Origin: Larkinella rosea
Lineage (GTDB): Bacteria; Bacteroidota; Bacteroidia; Cytophagales; Spirosomataceae
Assembly (NCBI RefSeq): GCF_003858635.1
Contig: NZ_RQJO01000009.1
Span: 496,001 to 560,000 of the forward strand
DNA: 64,000 nucleotides
Direction of reading: 5' to 3'
Part shown: in pieces, positions 42,318 to 49,014 of the stretch
How the letters are laid out: each line of letters starts with the position of its first letter
How positions within the stretch are numbered: position 1 is the stretch's first letter
Made by a program: the position numbers and the translations under genes
Notes under the pieces: generated by a model
What the model was told of the DNA's origin: nothing
The model's database searches: none
Seen by the model: only the letters and a program-made list of their open reading frames with translations

Positions 42318-43247
42318 ATGAAATCTATTCTGATTATCAGCGTATTACTGATCGGCATGATGGCTTGCAAAACCGAGCCGCAGTCGGACGCTTACGGCAA
42401 TTTTGAAGCCGTTGAAACCATCGTCTCGGCCGAAGCAACCGGCGCTTTGCAACAACTGACCGTCGAGGAAGGCCAGATGCTGAAAGCCGGGCAAACTGTC
42501 GGGCAAATTGACCCGCTTCAACTCCAGCTTCGGAAGTCGCAACTGCTGGCGAGTCGGCGGGCGGTTGCCAGCCGTTCTCCGAATATTTCGGCGCAACTGT
42601 CGCCTTTTGAACAACAGATTGCGGTTCAGGAACAGAACCTCAAAACGCTGCAACGCGAGAAAACGCGCACCCAGAATCTGATAGCTGCCGGAGCCGCACC
42701 GACCAAGCAACTCGACGATATTGTGTCGCAGATCGACGTCATCGAACGCCAGATTGCGCTGATTCGGCAGCAGCGGGCGGCCCAGCAATCGGCCCTGACG
42801 ACCCAGCGTACCGGCACACTGTCGGAAGAAGCCCCGCTGGAAGAACAGATCCGGCAGATTGACGACCAGATCAAAAAAGCGACCATCGTGAATCCGGCGG
42901 ACGGAACCGTTACCGTCAAGTTTGCGGAACCCGGCGAAGTGGCCAGTTACGGAAAACCGCTCTACAAAATTGCCGATCTGAACAAAATCACGCTCCGGGC
43001 CTACATCAGTGGAGATCAACTGGTGCGCGTCAAAACCGGTCAGCAGGTGAAAGTGCTAGTCGATGCGCCGAACGGTCAGTTCAAGGAATACGCCGGAACG
43101 GTGATCTGGGTGTCGAGCAAAGCGGAGTTTACGCCCAAAGTAATCCAGACCAAAGACGAGCGCGTCAACCTGGTTTACGCCCTGAAAATCCAGGTGAAAA
43201 ACGACGGCGGGTTGAAGATTGGCATGCCGGGAGAGATTCGACTGTAA
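42318..43247 (+). CDS. HlyD-family periplasmic adaptor subunit (YbhG-like lipoprotein)
   Basis: The product has 309 residues from ATG 42318 with a lipoprotein signal (SVLLIGMMAC, Cys17); ATG 42306 is an alternative start. The biotinyl-lipoyl half motif ATGALQQLTVEEGQMLKAGQ and its partner VNPADGTVTVKFAEPGEVAS enclose a long coiled coil (LRKSQLLASR to EEAPLEEQIRQIDDQI). A beta-barrel domain follows (LRAYISGDQLVRVKTGQQVK). It bridges the inner-membrane ABC complex to the TolC channel. Confidence 0.92.
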   Translation: MKSILIISVLLIGMMACKTEPQSDAYGNFEAVETIVSAEATGALQQLTVEEGQMLKAGQTVGQIDPLQLQLRKSQLLASRRAVASRSPNISAQLSPFEQQIAVQEQNLKTLQREKTRTQNLIAAGAAPTKQLDDIVSQIDVIERQIALIRQQRAAQQSALTTQRTGTLSEEAPLEEQIRQIDDQIKKATIVNPADGTVTVKFAEPGEVASYGKPLYKIADLNKITLRAYISGDQLVRVKTGQQVKVLVDAPNGQFKEYAGTVIWVSSKAEFTPKVIQTKDERVNLVYALKIQVKNDGGLKIGMPGEIRL

Positions 43248-43252
43248 GGTTA

Positions 43253-43342
43253 CGTACCCACGGACTTTAGTCCGTGAGTCCCTGAAAATTTTAGAATAGA
43301 CGCTTAATAGGTAGAATTCACGGACTAAAGTCCGTGGGTACG
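43253..43342. repeat. Inverted repeat, family B, inside the efflux operon
   Basis: Bases 43253-43277 (CGTACCCACGGACTTTAGTC plus CGTGA) and 43318-43342 are a perfect 25-bp inverted repeat with a 40-nt loop. It starts 5 nt after the HlyD stop and ends 8 nt before the ATPase start, so it lies between two cistrons expected to be co-transcribed. Confidence 0.9.
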
Positions 43343-43350
43343 CGAAAAAA

Positions 43351-44274
43351 ATGGATGCGATTATTATTGAAAATATTTCGAAAGCGTACAGCAAAATTCC
43401 GGCGGTTTCGGATGTCAGCCTTTCGGTCCGGCCGGGCGAGTTGTTCGGGCTGATCGGGCCGGATGGGGCGGGTAAAACGACGCTGTTCAAAATGCTGGTG
43501 ACGCTTTTGCTGCCCGACAAAGGCCGGGCGACGGTGGCGGGACGCGATGTGGTGAAGGACTACAAGGCGCTTCGTCAGTTGGTGGGCTACATGCCGGGGC
43601 GGTTTTCGTTGTATCCCGACCTGAGTGTGGAAGAAAATCTGTCGTTTTTTGCGACGGTTTTTGGGACGACGATCAAAGAAAACTACCACCTGATTCAGGA
43701 GATTTACGTCCAGCTCGAACCGTTCAAAAACCGCCGGGCGGGGCAATTGTCGGGCGGGATGAAACAGAAGCTGGCGTTGTGTTGTGCGCTGATTCATAAG
43801 CCCGAAGTGCTGTTTCTGGACGAACCGACCACCGGCGTCGATGCGGTTTCGCGGAAGGAATTCTGGGATATGCTCCGCAAACTGAACGAACGCGGACTGA
43901 CGACGCTGGTTTCAACGCCTTATATGGACGAAGCCAGCCGCTGCGACCGGATTGCGTTCATGCAGACTGGTAAAATCCTGGCGGTCGACCAGCCGGTGGC
44001 CATAACTAGCCGCTTTAAAAAGCGGCTCTACGCGGTGCGGGCGGCCGATACCTATCAACTGATTCATGATCTGCGGGAAGCGCCGTTTACCGAATCCTGT
44101 TACGCATTCGGCGAGTTTCTGCATTTGACCGTGAAGTCGAACGAGGGATCGGAACAACAGATTGGGCGGTTTTTGCAGGAAAAGAATCACCGGAATATCG
44201 AAATACACGCCATTCAACCCGGCATCGAAGACACGTTCATGGCTTTGATGACCCAGACGCAGCCGACGGCCTGA
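43351..44274 (+). CDS. ABC transporter ATP-binding protein (first ATPase, YbhF N-half-like)
   Basis: The product has 307 residues. Walker A GPDGAGKTT (36-44), the Q-loop region VGYMPGRFSLYPDLSVEENL, a canonical signature AGQLSGGMKQKLALCCALIH, Walker B VLFLDEPTTGVDAVSR and the H-loop region LTTLVSTPYMDEA are present; the usual H-loop His is replaced (STPY instead of STH). It powers the ABC-2 exporter with the following ATPase. Confidence 0.92.
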   Translation: MDAIIIENISKAYSKIPAVSDVSLSVRPGELFGLIGPDGAGKTTLFKMLVTLLLPDKGRATVAGRDVVKDYKALRQLVGYMPGRFSLYPDLSVEENLSFFATVFGTTIKENYHLIQEIYVQLEPFKNRRAGQLSGGMKQKLALCCALIHKPEVLFLDEPTTGVDAVSRKEFWDMLRKLNERGLTTLVSTPYMDEASRCDRIAFMQTGKILAVDQPVAITSRFKKRLYAVRAADTYQLIHDLREAPFTESCYAFGEFLHLTVKSNEGSEQQIGRFLQEKNHRNIEIHAIQPGIEDTFMALMTQTQPTA

Positions 44275-44279
44275 CGATC

Positions 44280-45014
44280 ATGGAAAAAGCAGTAAGTACC
44301 CATCAGTTAACGAAGCGATTTGGCGATTTTATTGCCACCAACGCCATTACGTTCGACGTGGCCCAGGGCGAAATTTTCGGGTTTCTCGGAGCCAACGGAG
44401 CCGGGAAAACGACGGCGATGCGGATGCTCTGCGGGTTGCTGAAACCGTCGTCGGGCGAAGCGACCGTGGCCGGTTTTGATGTCTATCGCCAGTCCGAAAA
44501 GATCAAGCAGAACATCGGCTACATGAGCCAGCGGTTTTCACTCTACGAAGATTTGACGGTGCGCGAAAACATCCGGTTTTATGGCGGCATCTACGGCTTG
44601 CACCGGGCCGACATTCCGGCCAAAACCCATCAGATTTTGCAGAAACTGGGCATTGAGTCCGTCGGCGATTCGCTCGTAGCTTCCTTACCACTCGGCTGGA
44701 AACAGAAACTCGCGTTTTCGGTGGCCTTGATTCACGAACCGAAAATTGTGTTTCTCGATGAACCGACTGGTGGCGTCGATCCGATCACGCGCCGGCAATT
44801 CTGGGATTTGATCTACGAAGCCGCCCACGGCGGAACCACGGTTTTTGTCACCACGCATTACATGGACGAAGCCGAATACTGTAACCGCGTGTCGATCATG
44901 GTCGACGGAAAAATGCAGGCACTCGACACCCCGGCGGGCCTGAAAACCACCTACGACGTGGATTCGATGGATGCGGTTTTCCAGATTCTGGCCCGGGGCA
45001 CGTCGGCGAAATGA
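44280..45014 (+). CDS. ABC transporter ATP-binding protein (second ATPase, YbhF C-half-like)
   Basis: The product has 244 residues. Walker A GANGAGKTT, YMSQRFSLYEDLTVRENI, Walker B VFLDEPTGGVDPITRRQFWD and an intact H-loop VTTHYMDEAEYC are seen. The signature is degenerate: ASLPLGWKQKLAFSVALIH in place of LSGGQ. With the first ATPase, whose signature is canonical but H-loop altered, this suggests an asymmetric heterodimer. It begins 5 nt after its partner's stop; in E. coli the two halves are one protein (YbhF). Confidence 0.92.
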   Translation: MEKAVSTHQLTKRFGDFIATNAITFDVAQGEIFGFLGANGAGKTTAMRMLCGLLKPSSGEATVAGFDVYRQSEKIKQNIGYMSQRFSLYEDLTVRENIRFYGGIYGLHRADIPAKTHQILQKLGIESVGDSLVASLPLGWKQKLAFSVALIHEPKIVFLDEPTGGVDPITRRQFWDLIYEAAHGGTTVFVTTHYMDEAEYCNRVSIMVDGKMQALDTPAGLKTTYDVDSMDAVFQILARGTSAK

Positions 45015-45016
45015 GT

Positions 45017-45117
45017 TTTCGGTATACGGTTTTCGGTTGGCTGACGCATTCTTTCTGGAGTGTTAGAAATCGTTGATGAATAGCCAGCGTCAGCCAACCG
45101 AAAACCGTATACCGAAA
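45017..45117. repeat. Inverted repeat, family A (perfect 31-bp arms), inside the efflux operon
   Basis: Bases 45017-45047 (TTTCGGTATACGGTTTTCGG and on to GACGC) and 45087-45117 are a perfect 31-bp inverted repeat with a 39-nt loop. It starts 2 nt after the ATPase stop and ends 18 nt before the permease start. Confidence 0.9.
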
Positions 45118-45135
45118 CCCGTAAACAAAAAACGT

Positions 45136-46242
45136 ATGAACCGCTTTATCGCTTTTGTAAGAAAAGAATTCTTCCACATCCTGCGCGACCGACGGACGCT
45201 GTTGATCCTGTTTGGACTGCCGCTGGCGCAGGTGCTGCTGTTTGGGTTTGCGTTGACGAACGAGATCAAAAATGCGAAAATCGCGATTCTCGACAACGAT
45301 AAAAGTCCGCATTCGCAACAGATTACCAACAAGTTACTGGCTTCGGGGTATTTTCAGTTGCAGGAAAATCTGCGCTCGAATCAAGACATCGAGCGGGCCT
45401 TTCGGAAAGGGACGATCAAACTGGCGGTGGTTTTCCCGACCGGTTTTACGAACAATTACGAGCACGGCCGTAACTCGCAGATTCAGTTGCTGGCTGATGC
45501 TTCCGAGCAAAATACCGCCATCAGCCTGACCAATTACGCAACAGCCATCATCCGCGATTACACCGCCGAACGCAACCCGAATGCCCAACTGCCGTTGACG
45601 ATCGACGTCCGCAGCCGCATGGTATTCAATCCCGAACTCAAGGGCGCGTTCGTGTTCGTGCCGGGCGTGATGGCGATGGTGTTGCTGCTGGTGTCAGCGC
45701 TGATGACCTCTGTAACGATTGCCCGCGAACGCGAAACCGGAACGCTGGAAGTGCTGATGGTCTCGCCCCTGAGTCAGGGCCAGATTCTGCTGGGGAAAGT
45801 GGTGCCGTACCTGCTGCTGTCGTTTCTGAACGGTTGCGTCATCATTGCGCTCGGGGTATTCGTATTGAATGTCCCGCTGAATGGGAGCCTGTTGCTGCTT
45901 TTGGCCGAAACACTGCTGTTCATTTTTCTGGCGTTGTCGATTGGTATTTTTATTTCATCGCTCGTTGAAACCCAATTGGTTGCCATGTTTGCGTCGCTGA
46001 TGGCGATGCTGCTACCGACGATTTTCCTGTCCGGCTTCATCTTCCCGATCGAGAGTATGCCAAAACCGCTTCAGATTATTTCCAACATCATTCCGGCGAA
46101 ATATTTCATCGGCATCGTGAAGGGAATCATGATCAAAGGTGCTGGTTTACAGTACCTCTGGCAGCCGACGCTGGTGCTGATCGGGATGTCGGTTTTATTT
46201 ATGGGACTGAGTTTACGCAATTTAAAAACCCGACTGGCATGA
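45136..46242 (+). CDS. ABC-2 type permease (YbhS-like)
   Basis: The product has 368 residues from ATG 45136. One N-terminal helix (LLILFGLPLAQVLLFGFALT) is followed by a large extracytoplasmic domain and then five helices (FVPGVMAMVLLLVSALMTSV, YLLLSFLNGCVIIALGVFVL, LLLLLAETLLFIFLALSIGI, FASLMAMLLPTIFLSGFIFP). The segment IARERETGTLEVLMVSPLSQ is the coupling helix typical of ABC2_membrane_3 exporters. ATGA overlaps the next start by 4 nt. Confidence 0.92.
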   Translation: MNRFIAFVRKEFFHILRDRRTLLILFGLPLAQVLLFGFALTNEIKNAKIAILDNDKSPHSQQITNKLLASGYFQLQENLRSNQDIERAFRKGTIKLAVVFPTGFTNNYEHGRNSQIQLLADASEQNTAISLTNYATAIIRDYTAERNPNAQLPLTIDVRSRMVFNPELKGAFVFVPGVMAMVLLLVSALMTSVTIARERETGTLEVLMVSPLSQGQILLGKVVPYLLLSFLNGCVIIALGVFVLNVPLNGSLLLLLAETLLFIFLALSIGIFISSLVETQLVAMFASLMAMLLPTIFLSGFIFPIESMPKPLQIISNIIPAKYFIGIVKGIMIKGAGLQYLWQPTLVLIGMSVLFMGLSLRNLKTRLA

Positions 46243-47354
46243 ACCGGATTCGATACATGGTTGAAAAAGAAATCCAGCAGCTTCGGAGAAATCCGGTGTT
46301 GCTGCGGATCATGATTGCGGCCCCGATCATGCAGTTGATTCTGCTGTCGTATGCGGCCAATTACGAAGTGAAAAACCTGAACATCGCTGTGGTTGATGGC
46401 GATCATACGACCTATTCGCAGCGGCTGGTCAGTAAGTTCCGGTACCTGGATAATTTCAAAATGACTGGTTATTTGCCCGGCGACAAGCAGGCCCGGCAAG
46501 CATTGCTCGCGGGCGATGCCGACCTGGTGCTGGTGATTCCACCCCATTTTGAACGCGATCTGGAAAAGGAGGGAAACACCTCCGTTCAGTTACTGCTCAA
46601 CGCCATCGACGGTTCGAAAGCCGGGATTGCCAACGGCTACGCAACGGCCATTGTCCGCGATTTCAATTCCGATATTATTGCTGAAACCAAGGTCGTTACG
46701 CCGGGCGTGGTACCGCAGCTGGACATTGAAAACCAGTACTGGTACAACCCGAAGCTGGAATACAAAACGTTCATGGTGCCGGGTGTTCTGTTCGAGCTGC
46801 TGTTGCTGGTGGGCGGTCTGGTGTCGGCGCTGAACATTGTGCGGGAAAAAGAAATCGGAACGATGGAACAGTTGAACGTGACACCGATCCGCAAGCACGA
46901 ATTCATCATTGGCAAGTCGATTCCGTTTGTGGTGATTGGGCTGGTGCTGTTTACGATTGGGTTGCTGCTGGGGCGGTTTTTGTTTCAGGTGCCGCTGGTG
47001 GGCAGCGTGGCGCTGATGTACGTTTTTGCGGTTCTGTTCCTGATTTTGTGCGTCGGCTTGGGCCTCTTGATTTCGACGCTGGCCGAGAACCAGCAGCAGG
47101 CGTTGTTCGTCTCGTTTTTCCTGCTCGTCTTATTCATTCTGCTGAGCGGTTTGTTTGCCTCGACCGAAAATATGCCGGTCTGGGCGCAATGGCTGAACGT
47201 CATTAACCCGCTGAAATACATCATCGAAGTGGGTCGGAACGTGATGCTGAAGGGTAGTACGTTTGCGGACGTGAGTCGGCAGTTTGGTGCGCTGGCGGGC
47301 ATGGCAATCGGGCTCTTGCTGCTGGCGTCGTGGCGGTATCGGAAGACGGTTTAA
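46239..47354 (+). CDS. ABC-2 type permease (YbhR-like)
   Basis: The product has 371 residues with the same layout as its neighbour (IRYMVEKEIQQLRRNPVLLR, MVPGVLFELLLLVGGLVSAL, IVREKEIGTMEQLNVTPIRK, SLFLLVLFILLSGLFAS-like). It overlaps the upstream gene by 4 nt, so the two permeases are translationally coupled and should form a heterodimer. The exporter substrate is unknown; related E. coli YbhFSR handles drugs and Na+/H+. Confidence 0.92.
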   Translation: MNRIRYMVEKEIQQLRRNPVLLRIMIAAPIMQLILLSYAANYEVKNLNIAVVDGDHTTYSQRLVSKFRYLDNFKMTGYLPGDKQARQALLAGDADLVLVIPPHFERDLEKEGNTSVQLLLNAIDGSKAGIANGYATAIVRDFNSDIIAETKVVTPGVVPQLDIENQYWYNPKLEYKTFMVPGVLFELLLLVGGLVSALNIVREKEIGTMEQLNVTPIRKHEFIIGKSIPFVVIGLVLFTIGLLLGRFLFQVPLVGSVALMYVFAVLFLILCVGLGLLISTLAENQQQALFVSFFLLVLFILLSGLFASTENMPVWAQWLNVINPLKYIIEVGRNVMLKGSTFADVSRQFGALAGMAIGLLLLASWRYRKTV

Positions 47355-47356
47355 GA

Positions 47357-47472
47357 GTTTGGTGAGTTGTTTCGCGGAGTTGAGCGGAGAAAAGGGAGTT
47401 AAGCGGAGGTTATTAAAAAACTCTGCTTAACTCCCTTTTCTCCGCTCAACTCCGCGAAACAACTCACCAAAC
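47357..47472. repeat. Inverted repeat, family C (52-bp arms, one mismatch)
   Basis: Bases 47357-47408 and 47421-47472 pair at 51 of 52 positions with a 12-nt A/T-rich loop. The arm runs GTTTGGTGAGTTGTTTCGCG, then AGTTGAGCGGAG and AGGGAGTTAAGCGGAG. It starts 2 nt after the last permease stop. Confidence 0.95.
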
Positions 47473-47530
47473 AAAGGTAGATAACCACTACCACCTGCTT
47501 TCTATAGCTGGATTCTACTCTTTTTGAATT

Positions 47531-48862
47531 ATGAATAAAGCTATTGGAAGGTACCGCTGGACGATTTGTGGTCTGGTTTTTTTTGCAACGACGATCAATT
47601 ACCTCGACCGGGTTGTCATCAGTCTGCTGAAAGGCGATCTGGAAAAGGATTTTAACTGGACGGAAACCGACTATGCCAACCTGGTTTCAGTGTTTCAATT
47701 GGCTTATGCATTTGGTATGCTGGGGGTGGGGCGGCTGGTCGATAAATTTGGAACCAAAATCGGCTATACAATTTCACTGACAGCCTGGAGTATCGTCGGC
47801 GTCCTGACAGCTTTTGCCAAAACGACACTTGGTTTTGGTTTCGCCCGGGCGGGTTTGGGTTTGAGTGAATCCGGAAACTTTCCGGCGGCAGTTAAAACCA
47901 TTGCCGAATGGTTTCCGAAAAAAGAACGGGCGCTGGCTACCGGTATTTTCAATTCCGGGACCAATGTGGGCGCCATTCTAGCCCCTCTTTCCGTCCCCTA
48001 TATTGCCGAATTCTGGGGCTGGCAGTGGGCGTTCATTCTTACAGGTGCCGTCGGTTTTATCTGGTTAGCCTTGTGGATCACCATCTACGACACCCCTGCA
48101 AACCATAAAAAAGTTTCCAAAGAAGAGCTGGAATACATCAACAGCGATAAAGACGAACAGACAGAAGATCAAACTTCCACCGAAAAAGTCTCCTGGACCA
48201 AGCTCCTGACGTTTCGGCAAACCTGGGCATTTGTGATTGGTAAAATGCTCACGGATCCCATCTGGTGGTTTTACCTGTTTTGGTTACCGGCTTTTCTGAA
48301 GGCGGAATACGGGCTGACGGGCCGGGACGCATCGCTACCGGTGGCCGTCGTCTACACGATTGCCAGTTTCGGAAGTGTTTTTGGCGGCTGGTTGCCGTTG
48401 AATCTCATCAAAAAAGGCTTCCCGGTTTTCCGGGCGCGCAAAACCTCCATGCTGATCTACGCCATTTGTGCGGTTCCGGCGGTTTTTATTCAGTACCTGG
48501 GGAGCATGGGACTTTGGTTTGCGGTTTTAAGTATCGGTTTTGCAACCTCCGCCCACCAGGCCTGGAGCGCCAATATTTTCACAACGGTTTCGGATATGTT
48601 TCCCAAAAAAGCCGTGGCTTCCGTCATCGGGATTGGCGGTATGGCCGGTGGCCTGGGCGGGATGCTGATTTCGACACTGGCGGGGAAACTGTTCGACCAT
48701 TACAAGGCGCTCGGGCACCTGGAAACGGGCTATTACATCATGTTCCTGATCTGCGGTTTCGGGTATCTGCTGGCCTGGGGCATTATGCACCTGCTGGTTC
48801 CGAGGTATAAGTTGATTGAACTTTCAAGCAAGAATACTTCTCAAGGTACTCCGGTCGCATAG
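47531..48862 (+). CDS. MFS transporter, ExuT/hexuronate:cation symporter-like
   Basis: The product has 443 residues with 12 predicted helices. Family features are FFATTINYLDRVVISLLKGD, the loop 2-3 motif GRLVDKFGTKIGY, GLGLSESGNFPAAVKTIAEW, FPKKERALATGIFNSGTNVG and, in the second half, SAHQAWSANIFTTVSDMFPK. This is the anion:cation symporter group that includes ExuT and related galacturonate or glucuronate carriers. The location between pectin-type enzymes fits galacturonate import (inference). Confidence 0.9.
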   Translation: MNKAIGRYRWTICGLVFFATTINYLDRVVISLLKGDLEKDFNWTETDYANLVSVFQLAYAFGMLGVGRLVDKFGTKIGYTISLTAWSIVGVLTAFAKTTLGFGFARAGLGLSESGNFPAAVKTIAEWFPKKERALATGIFNSGTNVGAILAPLSVPYIAEFWGWQWAFILTGAVGFIWLALWITIYDTPANHKKVSKEELEYINSDKDEQTEDQTSTEKVSWTKLLTFRQTWAFVIGKMLTDPIWWFYLFWLPAFLKAEYGLTGRDASLPVAVVYTIASFGSVFGGWLPLNLIKKGFPVFRARKTSMLIYAICAVPAVFIQYLGSMGLWFAVLSIGFATSAHQAWSANIFTTVSDMFPKKAVASVIGIGGMAGGLGGMLISTLAGKLFDHYKALGHLETGYYIMFLICGFGYLLAWGIMHLLVPRYKLIELSSKNTSQGTPVA

Positions 48863-48864
48863 GC

Positions 48865-48983
48865 GGTTTTTGGTTTTCAGTTTACGGTGGCTGACGCGTA
48901 CCCACGGACTAAAGTCCGTGTTTTTGAAAGTCTTGACTTACTAAGAATCTCAAAACACGGACTTTAGTCCGTGGGTACGCGTC
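48865..48983. repeat. Composite repeat: family A half followed by family B inverted repeat
   Basis: Bases 48865-48892 are a family A arm (GGTTTTTGGTTTTCAGTTTA, CGGTGGCT). They run straight into GACGCGTACCCACGGACTAA and on to GTGTTTT (48893-48924), which pairs perfectly over 32 bp with 48952-48983 across a 27-nt loop. The GACGCGT edge is shared by both families. Confidence 0.85.
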
Positions 48984-49014
48984 AATCTCATTTCTACCAA
49001 TCTCAATTTTCCGG

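Noticed and set aside
43253-43342. Rho-independent terminator after the HlyD gene
   Set aside because: No T-run follows either arm, the loop is 40 nt long, and the operon continues directly after it.
112-48983. CRISPR arrays
   Set aside because: The repeats are single inverted pairs in separate places, without regular direct repeats and spacers, and no cas genes are present.
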